The notes: generated by a model from the sequence alone, not told the origin. 64,000 nt of DNA from CAWIMX01 sp963792785 (GCA_963792785.1 CAWBXO010000004.1:1116001-1180000), one strand, 5' to 3'; shown: positions 35,209 through 44,233, numbered from the stretch's first letter. Numbers and translations are program-made.

Positions 35209-36018
35209 ATGCCTCTCGACGTGGCGGCGGCGGTGGTCGCCAACCGAGCGCTCTCCTCCGACTACAACATCCTGACGCTCGAGGCTCCCGCGATCGCCGC
35301 GCTCGCGCGACCGGGGCAATTCGTGATGGTGAAGGCGGGCCGGCGACACGACCCGCTGCTGCGCCGTCCCTTCTCCCTGTTCGAGATCCTCCGCACCGGC
35401 GGCGGCGCGCCGGCGGCGTTCTCGCTCCTCAACAAGCGCATCGGGCCATCCACGTCGCTCCTCTATCACGCGGCCGTCGGTGACCCCGTCGACGTGCTCG
35501 GCCCGCTCGGCCGCGCGTTCACGCTCGTCGAACCGCCGCACGCGGCCTGGATGGTCGCCGGCGGTGTCGGCCTGGCGCCCTTCGCCACACTCGCCGAAGC
35601 CCTCGCCGAACGGCGGGTGCCGACCACGCTGTTCTACGGCGCGCGCCGAGCCGCCGAGCTCTTCCATCTCGAGTTCTTCGAGCGACTCGGCGTGGAGCTG
35701 GTCCTCACCACCGAGGACGGCAGCCGCGGCGAGGCCGGCCGCGTGATCGCCCCCCTCGATCGGCGCCTGGCCGCGCGCGATCGCGCGGAGCCGGTCACCG
35801 TGTACGCCTGCGGGCCCGAAGGCATGCTGCACGCCGCGGCCCGGACCGCCGCGACGCACGGCCGGCCGTGCCAGGTCTCGGTCGAGCGCGTCATGGGCTG
35901 CGGCATGGGCGGCTGCTACAGCTGCGTCGTGCCCGTCCGGCTGCCGTCGGGCGGCACGCACCACGTCCGCGCGTGTCTCGAAGGGCCGGTGATGGACGGC
36001 GATCGGATCGCGTGGTGA
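35209..36018 (+). CDS. pyrK: Dihydroorotate dehydrogenase electron-transfer subunit
   Basis: Carries electrons from PyrD to NAD through FAD and a 2Fe-2S cluster. The 269-residue protein has an FAD-binding barrel (RRPFSLFEI), an NAD-binding fold starting MVAGGVGLAPFATLAEAL, CGPEGMLHAAA, and the cluster motif ERVMGCGMGGCYSCVVPV with a later Cys in VRACLEGPV. The ATG at 35209 follows a -10 box without a ribosome binding site. It overlaps pyrD by GTGA. Confidence 0.92.
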   Translation: MPLDVAAAVVANRALSSDYNILTLEAPAIAALARPGQFVMVKAGRRHDPLLRRPFSLFEILRTGGGAPAAFSLLNKRIGPSTSLLYHAAVGDPVDVLGPLGRAFTLVEPPHAAWMVAGGVGLAPFATLAEALAERRVPTTLFYGARRAAELFHLEFFERLGVELVLTTEDGSRGEAGRVIAPLDRRLAARDRAEPVTVYACGPEGMLHAAARTAATHGRPCQVSVERVMGCGMGGCYSCVVPVRLPSGGTHHVRACLEGPVMDGDRIAW

Positions 36019-36926
36019 CGGATCTCACGACGCGGATCGGCGCGTTGACGCTGAAGAACCCGCTCATGTCCGCCAGCGGGTGCTTCGGGTACGGCGTCGA
36101 GTACGCCGAAACGGTCGACCTCTCGACACTCGGCGCCGTCGTCGTGAAAGGACTGTTCCTCGCCGAGCGCGAGGGCCACCCCGCGCCCCGCATCGTCGAA
36201 ACGCCTGCCGGCATGCTGAACGCCATCGGCCTGCAGGGCGTCGGCGTCCGCCGCTTCGTCGCCGACTACCTGCCGGCCCTGCGCGCGCACCGCGCCACCG
36301 TCGTCGTCAACGTCTGCGGATCGTCGATCGACGAGTACGCCGAGGTGTCCCGGATCCTGTCGGACGCCGATGGCGTGCACGCGATCGAGTTGAACATCTC
36401 GTGCCCCAACATCAAGGAAGGCGGCATCCAGTTCGGCTGCAGCCTGAACGGCACGTTCGACGTCGTCAGCGCCGTCCGCAAGGCCACCCGCCTGCCGCTG
36501 CTCCCCAAGCTCACGCCGAACGTGACCGACGTCGCGTCGTTCGCGCGCGCGTCGGAGGACGCCGGCGCGGACGCCGTCTCGCTCGTCAACACGTTCCTGG
36601 CGATGGCCATCGACGTGGAGACGCGCCGGCCGAAGATCTCGAACGGGATGGGCGGCCTGAGCGGCCCGGCGATCCGGCCGATCGCCGTCCGGATGGTCTA
36701 CGAATGCCGTCAGGCCGTGAAGATCCCGATCGTGGGGATGGGCGGCATCGCCGACGCGCGCGACATGCTGGAGTTCCTCATCGCGGGCGCGTCGGCCGTT
36801 CAGGTCGGCACGGCGAACTTCGTCGACCCGTTCATCTGGCCGAAGCTGCTCGACGGCCTCACCGCGTACATGAGCCGCCACGGCGTCACACGGGTCGCCG
36901 ATCTGGTGGGCACGGTTGACTTCTGA
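36015..36926 (+). CDS. pyrD: Dihydroorotate dehydrogenase, class 1B catalytic subunit
   Basis: Oxidises dihydroorotate to orotate with FMN. The 303-residue protein has LKNPLMSASGCFGYG, the catalytic Cys in IELNISCPNIKEGG, LPLLPKLTPNVTDV, NTFLAMAIDVETRRP and the FMN-phosphate loop IPIVGMGGIADARDMLEFL. The catalytic Cys, rather than Ser, and the adjacent pyrK define class 1B. The GTG at 36015 overlaps the pyrK stop. Confidence 0.95.
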   Translation: MTDLTTRIGALTLKNPLMSASGCFGYGVEYAETVDLSTLGAVVVKGLFLAEREGHPAPRIVETPAGMLNAIGLQGVGVRRFVADYLPALRAHRATVVVNVCGSSIDEYAEVSRILSDADGVHAIELNISCPNIKEGGIQFGCSLNGTFDVVSAVRKATRLPLLPKLTPNVTDVASFARASEDAGADAVSLVNTFLAMAIDVETRRPKISNGMGGLSGPAIRPIAVRMVYECRQAVKIPIVGMGGIADARDMLEFLIAGASAVQVGTANFVDPFIWPKLLDGLTAYMSRHGVTRVADLVGTVDF

Positions 36927-36939
36927 CTAATCAATCAAT

Positions 36940-37653
36940 ATGCAGCAACTCCTCGTCGCCCTCGATGTGAACACCGCGGACGAAGCGCGCGCGCTGGCCG
37001 ACCGCCTCCGCGACGTCGTCGGCGGCTTCAAGATCGGCAGCCAGCTGTTCACGAGCGCGGGGCCCCGCATCGTCGAGGAGCTGGCCGCCCGCGGCGATCA
37101 GGTCTTCCTCGATCTGAAGTTCCATGACATCCCCAACACGGTCGCGGGAGCCGTCGCCGCGGCCACGCGGCTCGGGGCGTGGATGGTCAACGTGCACGCC
37201 GCGGGCGGCCGCGACATGATGTGCGCCGCGCGGGAGGCCGCCGACAACACCGCCGCCGAGATGATGCTCGCGCCGCCCCTCGTGATTGCCGTGACCATGC
37301 TCACCAGTCTGGACGATGCGGCCGTCGCCGAGATCGGCATGACGGGCGGCGCGGCGGCGCAGGTCGAGCGGCTGGCGGCCCTGGCGCACGACGCCGGGCT
37401 CGACGGCGTCGTGGCCTCCCCCAGGGAGACCGCCCGTCTCCGTGAGCAGCGCGGCGATCGCTTCACCATCGTCACCCCGGGCATCCGGGGAGCGGGCGAC
37501 ACGAAAGGCGATCAGTCGAGGACGCTCTCGGCGAAGGACGCCCTGGCCGCGGGCGCGACGTACCTCGTGGTGGGACGTCCGATCACCGCCGCCGCCGATC
37601 CCGTCACGGCCGCCGAGGCGCTGGCCGCGTCCTGCCGTCCGCCGGCCCCGTGA
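36940..37653 (+). CDS. pyrF: Orotidine 5'-phosphate decarboxylase
   Basis: Decarboxylates OMP to UMP, the final de novo step. The 237-residue protein has LLVALDVNTADEA, the catalytic block FLDLKFHDIPNTVAGAV with its Asp-x-Lys-x-x-Asp pattern, MVNVHAAGG, VTPGIRGAGDTKGDQ and YLVVGRPIT. It follows pyrD by 13 bp and overlaps the glutaredoxin-like gene by GTGA. Confidence 0.96.
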   Translation: MQQLLVALDVNTADEARALADRLRDVVGGFKIGSQLFTSAGPRIVEELAARGDQVFLDLKFHDIPNTVAGAVAAATRLGAWMVNVHAAGGRDMMCAAREAADNTAAEMMLAPPLVIAVTMLTSLDDAAVAEIGMTGGAAAQVERLAALAHDAGLDGVVASPRETARLREQRGDRFTIVTPGIRGAGDTKGDQSRTLSAKDALAAGATYLVVGRPITAAADPVTAAEALAASCRPPAP

Positions 37654-37904
37654 TCGCCGTCACCCTCTACTCGCGGCCCGGCTGTCATCTCTGCGACGAC
37701 ATGAAGGCGGTCGTCTCGCGCGTCGGACGGGACGTCCCGCTGCGGCTCACCGAGATCGACATTTCGAACGATCCCGCGCTCGAACGCGAGCACGGCCACG
37801 AGATTCCCGTGCTGCTGGTGGAAGGACGAAAAGCCGCGAAGTACCGGATTGCGGAGGTGGATCTGAGGAAGGTGCTGCTCGCCAGAACGAACGAAGGCAG
37901 GTAG
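37650..37904 (+). CDS. Glutaredoxin-family protein (DUF836-like)
   Basis: An 84-residue thioredoxin-fold protein with the redox motif RPGCHLCDDM at residues 8-17, LTEIDISNDPAL and the cis-Pro region HEIPVLLVEGR. It is a thiol-disulfide protein of unknown partner. The GTG at 37650 overlaps the pyrF stop, which places it last in the pyrK-pyrD-pyrF operon. Its stop codon lies inside a strong hairpin. Confidence 0.85.
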   Translation: MIAVTLYSRPGCHLCDDMKAVVSRVGRDVPLRLTEIDISNDPALEREHGHEIPVLLVEGRKAAKYRIAEVDLRKVLLARTNEGR

Positions 37905-37938
37905 GACCGGCGGGATCGACCCGCCTGCCCTACCTGCC
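37896..37938. terminator. Bidirectional hairpin between the pyrKDF operon and pal
   Basis: GGCAGGTAGG (37896-37905) pairs with CCTACCTGCC (37929-37938), and inside them GGCGGG pairs with CCCGCC around a five-base loop. The two genes converge here. A degenerate further copy, CTTGCCCTACTTGC, follows. There is no T-tract. Confidence 0.65.
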
Positions 37939-37947
37939 CCGCTTGCC

Positions 37948-38523
37948 CTACTTGCTCGTGATGACGAAGTGCCCGCGCCGGTCCTGCTGGTAGCAGGCTT
38001 CGGTCTCGTCCGTGCAGAACGGCTGTTCCTCGCCCTTGCTGATCACCGTGATTCGGCTGGCGGGTACGCCGAGACTCACCAGGTAGTCCTTCACGGCATC
38101 GCCACGCCGCGAACCGAGCGCCAGGTTGTATTCGGCGGTGCCGCGCGGGTCGCAGTGGCCTTCGACCGTGATCTGTGTCGACGTCCACCGGCGCAGCCAG
38201 TCGGCGTCGCGCTGTAGCACCGCGATGCCGTCGGCCCGGATCACGGACTGGTCGAGGTCGAAGAACACATCGTCGAGGGGCCGCTCGGAGTTGAGCTGGG
38301 TGAGCGACTTCCGCGCGAACTGCTCCGCTTCCGACAGCGGCGCCGGAGGCGCTGGCGCGGGCGGCGGCGGGGGGGGCGGCGGCGGCGGCGGCGCGGGCGC
38401 TGCCGGGGGCGGTGGCGGCGGCGCAGGTGCGGGCGCCGGTACGCTCTTGTGACATGCGGCCGTGGCCGCGGCCAGCGCCGCGCACAGCGCGACGACGGTC
38501 AGATATCGACGAACACGGTCCAT
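37948..38523 (-). CDS. pal: Peptidoglycan-associated lipoprotein Pal
   Basis: An outer-membrane lipoprotein that binds peptidoglycan through an OmpA-like domain. The 191-residue protein has a lipoprotein signal ending TAAC at about residue 23, then a 40-residue linker almost entirely Pro and Ala, then the OmpA_C block (VEGHCDPRGTAEYNLALGSR, RGDAVKDYLVSLGV, SKGEEQP). The ATG at 38523 has GGGAG eight bases upstream. No tolA or tolB is adjacent, unlike the usual tol-pal cluster. Confidence 0.9.
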   Translation of the reverse strand: MDRVRRYLTVVALCAALAAATAACHKSVPAPAPAPPPPPPAAPAPPPPPPPPPPPAPAPPAPLSEAEQFARKSLTQLNSERPLDDVFFDLDQSVIRADGIAVLQRDADWLRRWTSTQITVEGHCDPRGTAEYNLALGSRRGDAVKDYLVSLGVPASRITVISKGEEQPFCTDETEACYQQDRRGHFVITSK

Positions 38524-38546
38524 CAGCACACTCCCTTCGCTGACGC

Positions 38547-38575
38547 AGCTTACAAAGAGGATCCCCCAGTGTCAA
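38547..38575 (-). promoter_or_regulatory. pal promoter
   Basis: TTGACA (38575-38570), 17 nt, TAAGCT (38552-38547) on the minus strand. The predicted start near 38540 leaves a short leader that includes the GGGAG ribosome site. This gene therefore has an ordinary leadered transcript. Confidence 0.65.
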
Positions 38576-38622
38576 TCGTTCTAACGACATAGCGTTGTGG
38601 CTGAAAGGATACAATCGGCCCC

Positions 38623-39378
38623 GTGGAGCATCTGCTACGCGCCACCGCGCTGGCCGAGCAGCGGCACTTCTGGTTCCGGGGCTTTCGATCGTTCGTGCAG
38701 CCGATGGCGCGCCAGGCACTCGCCGGCGTCGCGCGGCCCAGGATTCTCGACTGCGGCTGCGGAACGGGCGCCAACATGGACTGGCTCGGCGGCTTCGGCG
38801 AGGTCTGGGGCTTCGATCTGTCGCCGACAGGCGTCGAGATCGCGCGACGCGCGGGACGCACACGACTCGCCCGGGCCAGCGTCGCGGCGGCGCCCTTCGC
38901 CGCCGGCGCGTTCGATCTGGTGACATCGTTCGACGTGCTCTACGCCCTGCCCGCGCCGATCGAAGCCGACGCCGTGGCCGAAATGCAGCGCCTGGTGCGC
39001 CCGGGCGGCCACGTCTTGATCAATGTGGCCGCGATGGACGTCCTCCGCGGCGACCATTCAGTGCTCAGCCAGGAGGCGCGCCGCTATTCGCGCGCGAGCC
39101 TTCGCGCCCTGCTCGAGGCGCACGGTCTGACGCCGTTGCGCCTGACGTACACGAACGCGACGTTGTTCCTGCCGCTCGCGGTCCTGCGCGCGGCGCAGCG
39201 ATGGCGCGGCCTCGCCGCGGAGGAGGCCGCCGACGCCCGGCGGGAGATCACGGTGCCGCTTGCGCCGGTGAACGCCGCGCTCAGCGCCGCCCTGGCTCTC
39301 GAGGCGTGGTGGGTCCGCCGGTTCGATCTGCCCTTCGGCAGTTCCCTGCTCTGCCTGGCGCGGCGACCGGCCGCGTGA
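38623..39378 (+). CDS. Class I SAM-dependent methyltransferase
   Basis: A 251-residue enzyme with the SAM-binding loop ILDCGCGTGANMDWLGGFG, GFDLSPTGVEIARR and the acidic region FDLVTSFDVLYALP. The block MQRLVRPGGHVLINVAA follows. The C-terminal half is hydrophobic, suggesting a lipid-like substrate or membrane contact. The GTG at 38623 follows TACAAT (38610-38615) by seven bases, so the transcript is probably leaderless. It ends exactly where the opposite membrane gene ends (0-bp gap). Substrate unknown. Confidence 0.8.
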   Translation: MEHLLRATALAEQRHFWFRGFRSFVQPMARQALAGVARPRILDCGCGTGANMDWLGGFGEVWGFDLSPTGVEIARRAGRTRLARASVAAAPFAAGAFDLVTSFDVLYALPAPIEADAVAEMQRLVRPGGHVLINVAAMDVLRGDHSVLSQEARRYSRASLRALLEAHGLTPLRLTYTNATLFLPLAVLRAAQRWRGLAAEEAADARREITVPLAPVNAALSAALALEAWWVRRFDLPFGSSLLCLARRPAA

Positions 39379-41247
39379 TCAGCGCTGCTCGACGCTGAGC
39401 AGCATCACGCCGAGCGTCCGCCGGTCCCGCTGAAGGAGTTGGGGCGCGTCGGCCGGCACGAACGTCCGCCCGCTCTCGATGGTCACACGCGCCATCGACC
39501 CCGGAGGCGCGCCCACGACCACCTCGGCCGGCGCATCCGGACGAACCTTCGCCGTCACGGCCGCGCCCCCGTCGACGCGCACCGTCACGCCCACCGACGG
39601 CCACGGATAGTCGTGGGGCACGCCGAGCCGCAGCACGACCGACGCGGCGCCGATCGCCGGCAGTTCCAGCGTCGCCGAGGGCGCCAGCCAGCGCCAGCTC
39701 GTGCCGTCGACCGTGCGCTCGGGCCTGTACACGCCGCTGACGGCCCGGTAGCGTCGGGACGCGGGCACGGGCACGATCGAGACGACGCGATAGTGGTTCC
39801 GGGTCAGCTTGCCGTACGCGTCGCTGTCGTCCCAGGTGAACGACACGGCCCCTGGCACGTCGCTCCCGCCGTCGGCCAGCACGTACACGGGCGTGTCGCC
39901 CCGATCGGCGTAGTCGCCGAAGTCTTGACCGAGCGGCGCCGTCTCGAACGCGGCGAACAGCTGGCGCGCGTGCGGCTGCAGCGGGCGCTCGAACAGGATC
40001 ACCGCGTCCGGGGGCAGGTGGGCACGCGCGTAGTCGGCGGCCTGGACCGGGGGCGACGCCTCCCGATGACGCTGAACGATGACGGGCGCCGTGTAGTGGA
40101 ATGAACCCGCGGCGAACAGCGCGACGCACGGGAGCGCCGCCCATAAGCGCCGCGCGCCCAGCGCCGGCGTGAGGATCGCGCCCAGGCCCGCCGCCGCCAG
40201 CATGGCCACCGCCATCGTGGCGGGCAGCGCGTAGCGCACGCTGTCGATGGGATCCATCGTCAGGCCCGCGAAGATGAGATAGATGGCCGCCGAGACGACG
40301 AACGGCGCCGCCGCGCGCGCGCGCCGGCCGGCAAGCGCGAGCCCGCCGAGGGCCGCGAAGGCGAGCACGGGGAACGACAGCTCCTTCGTGCCCCACGGAT
40401 GCGCGACAAAGGTCAGCACGAGCGTGGTCCAGCGCCACCCGCTGCGGGCGAGATCCGCGTCGTTGGCCGCGAAGTCGGACGCCTGCGTGAGCTGGTAGTG
40501 GAGGAATCCCTGCACGCCGCCCGTGGCCACCACGAGCGGCAGCACCCAGGCCAGCGCCACCGCCGCGAACGCCGCGGTGGCGACGACCGCCTGCCTGAGC
40601 GATCGACGGGACAGCAGCGCGATCGCGACCAGCGGCACCACCATGATCGCGAGCTGCGGGCGGCATCCGACGGCGAGGGAGGCGAACACGCCGAGGAGCG
40701 CGGCGTCGATCGCACCCGTCGCGTCCGTCCTGGCCGTCTGCCACACGGCCAGCGCCAGAAACGCCACGGCGGCCGCGTCGGAGAGCGGCAGGCTGGCGTG
40801 CACGAGCATCCCGGGCGACGTGTAGAACAGGAAGGCCCCGCCGAGGCCGAGCCAGGGGTCCCGCAGCAGCCGGCGGAACGCCGCGGCCGCCGCGAGGAAC
40901 CCCACGACCGTCAGCGCCACGCTCACGACGACGAGCGACGCGAACGGGTCGTGGAGAAAGACGTTGGCGAGCTTGCCGAGGCCCACAAACACGGGGTACC
41001 CCGGCGGATGGGGATGGTGCAGCAGGGGCTCGAACCGCTCGACCGCTCCCGCGAACAGGAACTCGTCGTATTCCCAGAACGTCAGCGGCGCGGTGGCGGC
41101 GACGAGCGCCAGGAGCCCGGCGGCGGCGGCAACCGCCGCGATCCAGAAAGCGCGCGCGGCCTCCGTATAATCGCCCGATGCCGATGAGCGCGGCGGCGGC
41201 CATGGCGATCCTCCGCCGCTCGTCCCGGGGGCTGCCATTGGGATCAC
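39379..41247 (-). CDS. Multi-spanning membrane glycosyltransferase-like protein (GT39-type)
   Basis: A 622-residue protein with about ten membrane helices followed by a periplasmic domain of about 250 residues. The region PLTFWEYDEFLFAGAVERF, with its acidic residues in the first loop, and HHPHPPGYPVFVGLGKLANV resemble the DUF2723/GT39 group of polyprenyl-phosphate-dependent glycosyltransferases. The start is uncertain. No good codon exists until ATG 41238 or 41247, both inside the divergent methyltransferase gene. The protein might be shorter at its N-terminus or the two genes may truly overlap. Confidence 0.65.
   Translation of the reverse strand: MIPMAAPGTSGGGSPWPPPRSSASGDYTEAARAFWIAAVAAAAGLLALVAATAPLTFWEYDEFLFAGAVERFEPLLHHPHPPGYPVFVGLGKLANVFLHDPFASLVVVSVALTVVGFLAAAAAFRRLLRDPWLGLGGAFLFYTSPGMLVHASLPLSDAAAVAFLALAVWQTARTDATGAIDAALLGVFASLAVGCRPQLAIMVVPLVAIALLSRRSLRQAVVATAAFAAVALAWVLPLVVATGGVQGFLHYQLTQASDFAANDADLARSGWRWTTLVLTFVAHPWGTKELSFPVLAFAALGGLALAGRRARAAAPFVVSAAIYLIFAGLTMDPIDSVRYALPATMAVAMLAAAGLGAILTPALGARRLWAALPCVALFAAGSFHYTAPVIVQRHREASPPVQAADYARAHLPPDAVILFERPLQPHARQLFAAFETAPLGQDFGDYADRGDTPVYVLADGGSDVPGAVSFTWDDSDAYGKLTRNHYRVVSIVPVPASRRYRAVSGVYRPERTVDGTSWRWLAPSATLELPAIGAASVVLRLGVPHDYPWPSVGVTVRVDGGAAVTAKVRPDAPAEVVVGAPPGSMARVTIESGRTFVPADAPQLLQRDRRTLGVMLLSVEQR
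41166..41171 (+). promoter_or_regulatory. Consensus -10 box, predicted leaderless start
   Basis: TATAAT is followed by six bases and the ATG at 41178. No ribosome binding site or -35 box is visible. Confidence 0.6.
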
Positions 41248-41825
41248 GCCTGCACCTGCTGGGGCGCGGCCTCTCGTGCCCGATGGGACCGATTGTCGAC
41301 GCGCTGCCGCCGGGCGGCCGCGTGCTCGACGTCGGCGCGGGCCACGGCGTGCTGGCGCGCCTGGCGGCCGAGCGCGGGTGCCGGATCGTCGCGATCGAGC
41401 CGGACGCGCGCAAGCGGGCCGGCGCCCTGCGTCATCCCGCCATCCAGTGGATCGTCGGATACGACGAGGCCGTGCGGGGCACGTTCGACGCCGTGGTCCT
41501 GTGCGACGTGCTGTACCGCGTGCCGCGCGCCGAGCGCGACGGCCTGCTGGCGCGCCTGGCCGATCGCCTCGCGCCGGGCGGCACGCTGGTGATCAAGGAC
41601 ATCGACCCGGGCCACCGGGTCAAGCACGCGTGGAACGTCCTGCAGGAAGCGCTCGCGATTCACGTGCTGCGGATCACGATCGGAGAAGGACAGACCTACG
41701 AGAGCCGCGCGGTGGTCGGCCGGAGGCTCGAGCGCGCGGGCCTGACTGACGTGACGTTCCAGGCCATCGACCGCGGCTATCCGCATCCCCACATCCTCTA
41801 CACCGCCACGCGCCCGACGTCCTGA
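41178..41825 (+). CDS. Class I SAM-dependent methyltransferase
   Basis: A 215-residue enzyme with a hydrophobic N-terminal 30 residues, the SAM motif VLDVGAGHGVLARLAAERG, IVAIEPDARKR, FDAVVLCDVLYRVPRAERDG and LAPGGTLVIKDIDPGH. It is likely to act on a lipid-linked intermediate, given that the next genes are a DPM1-like transferase and a ChbG/HpnK deacetylase (inference). The ATG at 41178 follows the -10 box by six bases. A further in-frame ATG lies two codons downstream. Confidence 0.8.
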   Translation: MPMSAAAAMAILRRSSRGLPLGSRLHLLGRGLSCPMGPIVDALPPGGRVLDVGAGHGVLARLAAERGCRIVAIEPDARKRAGALRHPAIQWIVGYDEAVRGTFDAVVLCDVLYRVPRAERDGLLARLADRLAPGGTLVIKDIDPGHRVKHAWNVLQEALAIHVLRITIGEGQTYESRAVVGRRLERAGLTDVTFQAIDRGYPHPHILYTATRPTS

Positions 41826-41869
41826 ATCGCGTCGCCAGCCGGCTCGCGGTAGCGTATCATGCGACCGCC

Positions 41870-42661
41870 ATGCCACCCCGTCTGCCGCCCCTCGCGGAGC
41901 GGCCATCGGTTTCGTGTGTCCTGCCGATGTACAACGAGCAGGACAACATCGGCCACGCGCTCGAAGCGCTCGCCGGACCGCTCGAGCGCTACGCCTCCTC
42001 GCACGAGATCATCGTCGTGGACGACGCGTCCACCGATGCGTCGGCGGCCGTCGTGGCCCGCGCGGCCGAGCGCGACCCGCGCATCCGCCTGCTCCGCCAC
42101 GATCGCAACCGCAAGCTCGGCGCCACGATCCGGACCGGCATCCAGGCGGCGACCAAGGACGTGGTCCTGTACATGGACGCGGACCTTCCGGTCGATCCCG
42201 ACGTGCTCGGACGCGCCATCCGCGCCATGCGCGTCACCCGCGCCGACGTCATCGCGGCGTTCCGCTTCGACCGCGTCCCAGAGGGACTGCGCCGCACGAT
42301 CTACTCGCGCGCCTACAACGGGCTCATCGGCCTGCTGTTCGGCTGGCCGTTCCGCGACATCAACTTCGCGTTCAAGCTGTTCCGCCGCGAGGTCCTCGAG
42401 ACGATCGAGATCCGGTCGGATGGCTCGCTCGTCGACGCCGAGCTCATCATCAAGGCGAAGAACAGCGGGTTCGTCGTCCAGCAGATCGGCGTGGACTACT
42501 TCCCGCGCGCCTACGGCCAGTCGAACCTTTCGTCGGTCGGCGTGATCCTGCGGATCTTCCGCGAGCTCGTCTCGCTCTACCCCGACATGCGCCGCCCGGC
42601 GCGCCGCGAGCCGCCGCCCCGGCCCGCCCAGACCGGGATCTCCAAGGCCGACACCCGGTGA
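41870..42661 (+). CDS. Dolichol-phosphate mannosyltransferase-like GT2
   Basis: A 263-residue family 2 transferase. SCVLPMYNEQDNIGHALEAL begins the GT-A fold, IIVVDDASTDAS follows, and the metal motif is LYMDADLPVDP. The tail reads DINFAFKLFRREVLE and FPRAYGQSNLSS. Enzymes of this type load a sugar on polyprenyl phosphate. The membrane GT39-like protein next door would be a natural user of that donor. TATCAT at 41855-41860 lies nine bases before the ATG. Confidence 0.85.
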   Translation: MPPRLPPLAERPSVSCVLPMYNEQDNIGHALEALAGPLERYASSHEIIVVDDASTDASAAVVARAAERDPRIRLLRHDRNRKLGATIRTGIQAATKDVVLYMDADLPVDPDVLGRAIRAMRVTRADVIAAFRFDRVPEGLRRTIYSRAYNGLIGLLFGWPFRDINFAFKLFRREVLETIEIRSDGSLVDAELIIKAKNSGFVVQQIGVDYFPRAYGQSNLSSVGVILRIFRELVSLYPDMRRPARREPPPRPAQTGISKADTR

Positions 42662-43437
42662 AGCGGCTGCTCGTGACCGCCGACGACGTCGGCCTGCACG
42701 AGGGCATGACGCTCGGTGCCATCCGCGCCCACCGGCAGGGCATCGTCACCGCGTGCGGCGTCGCCGCCACCGGTCCGGCCTTCGCGCACGCCGTTGAGCA
42801 ACTCTCCGGCTGTCCCGATCTCGACGTCGGCGTCCATCTCGTGATCGCCGAGGACTACAAGCCCTTCCTCGCGCGGTACGCGCGCGGCGGCGTGCCGCTC
42901 GCGGACATCGAGGCGTCCCTGCGCGCGCAGATCGAACGGGTGCTCGGCAGCGGCCTGTCGCCGTGCCACCTGAACGGGCATCAGCACCTGCACGTGCTGC
43001 CCGCCGTCTTCGACGTCGTGGTGCGGCTCGCGCGCGAGTACGGCGTGGGCTACGTTCGCATTCCCGACGATCGCTCGCCGGCGGGGCGTCCCTCGCTGCG
43101 GCGCGGCGCTGTCGGCGTCCTGGGCCGCCTCGCCCGGCGCGCCCGGCGCGTGGCGCGCGCGGCCGGCCTGCGCACCAACGATCACGCGATCGGCATTCTG
43201 GACGCCGGCCGGCTCACGGCCGCGCGGCTGACCGCGCTCGCGCCGTGCGTCGCGGGCGTCACCGAGCTCGTCACGCACCCGGGACTCGACCGGGCGGCGA
43301 TCGCCCGCGCGTACGACTGGAACTACAGCTGGGACGACGAGACGGCGGCGTTGTGCGACGCGGGGGTGCGAGCGGCGCTCGCGCGCGAAGGCATCGCCCT
43401 GACGGGCGTGCGGGCGCTCGAGGCTAGGCCGGCGTGA
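42658..43437 (+). CDS. ChbG/HpnK-family (YdjC-like) deacetylase
   Basis: A carbohydrate N-deacetylase-like protein of 259 residues. LLVTADDVGLHEGMTLGAI holds the metal-binding Asp pair, CHLNGHQHLHVLPAVFDVV the His ligands, and GVTELVTHPG a third site. HpnK acts in hopanoid and ChbG in chitobiose metabolism; here the neighbours suggest a glycolipid. The start GTG 42658 overlaps the previous stop (GTGA). The 3' end overlaps larE on the other strand by 14 bp. Confidence 0.85.
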   Translation: MKRLLVTADDVGLHEGMTLGAIRAHRQGIVTACGVAATGPAFAHAVEQLSGCPDLDVGVHLVIAEDYKPFLARYARGGVPLADIEASLRAQIERVLGSGLSPCHLNGHQHLHVLPAVFDVVVRLAREYGVGYVRIPDDRSPAGRPSLRRGAVGVLGRLARRARRVARAAGLRTNDHAIGILDAGRLTAARLTALAPCVAGVTELVTHPGLDRAAIARAYDWNYSWDDETAALCDAGVRAALAREGIALTGVRALEARPA

Positions 43438-44233
43438 GGAGCAGGCCCTCGTTCAGGCTGCCCGTGCGGTAGCCCTGCAGATCGAGGCTCACGTAGCGGT
43501 AGCCCGCCGCCTTCAGCGCGCGGACGATGGCCGCTGACACCGCGGGATCGAGCGCGCGCGCCATCTCGTCGCGGGCGATCTCGACGCGCGCAAGGTCGTC
43601 GTGATGGCGGACGCGGCACACGCGGAACCCGAGATCGCGCAGCGCCTGCTCCGCCGTCTCGATCGTCCGGAGCTTCTCGTCGGTGACCTCGTGGTCGTAC
43701 GGAATGCGGGAGGACAGGCAGGCGGACGCCGGCTCGTCCCACGTCGGGAGGCCGGCACGCTTCGACAGCTGGCGGATCTCGTCCTTGCCCAGGTTGACCT
43801 CATCGAGCGGGCTGCGCACGCCGAACTCGCGCGCAGCCTGGCGGCCCGGCCGGTAGTCGCCGCGATCATCGGCGTTGTTGCCGTCCACGACCACAGCCTG
43901 CTTGCCGGACGCGAGACGCGTGAGGTGCGTATAGAGCTCGTGCTTGCAGTAGTAGCAGCGGTTCGCCGGGTTGGCGCGGTACTCGGGCCGCTCCATCTCG
44001 TCGGTGCGGATGATCTCGTGGCGAAGGTGGAATTCCTCGGCGATGCGGATCGCGAGCCGGCGGTGGCGCTCCGGGTAGCTCGGGCTGTCGGCCGTGACGG
44101 CGAGGGCGCGGTCTCCGAGCGTGCGATCGGCGATGTAGGCGAGGTACGCGCTGTCGACGCCGCCGCTGTACGCGACGACGACCGAGCCGAGCGACGACAA
44201 CGTCTCGCGCAGCGCGGCTTCCTTCTCAATCAT
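43424..44233 (-). CDS. larE: LarE-like ATP-dependent sacrificial sulfur transferase
   Basis: A PP-loop ATPase of 269 residues. VVAYSGGVDSAYLAYIA is the ATP loop. ANRCYYCKHELY has a CxxC, and EPASACLSSRIPY contains the Cys that LarE sacrifices to donate sulfur to the nickel-pincer cofactor of lactate racemase. No larA, larB or larC is in the window, so another sulfur acceptor is possible. It overlaps the upstream LysW-like gene by 4 bp (ATGA). Confidence 0.88.
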   Translation of the reverse strand: MIEKEAALRETLSSLGSVVVAYSGGVDSAYLAYIADRTLGDRALAVTADSPSYPERHRRLAIRIAEEFHLRHEIIRTDEMERPEYRANPANRCYYCKHELYTHLTRLASGKQAVVVDGNNADDRGDYRPGRQAAREFGVRSPLDEVNLGKDEIRQLSKRAGLPTWDEPASACLSSRIPYDHEVTDEKLRTIETAEQALRDLGFRVCRVRHHDDLARVEIARDEMARALDPAVSAAIVRALKAAGYRYVSLDLQGYRTGSLNEGLLLTPA

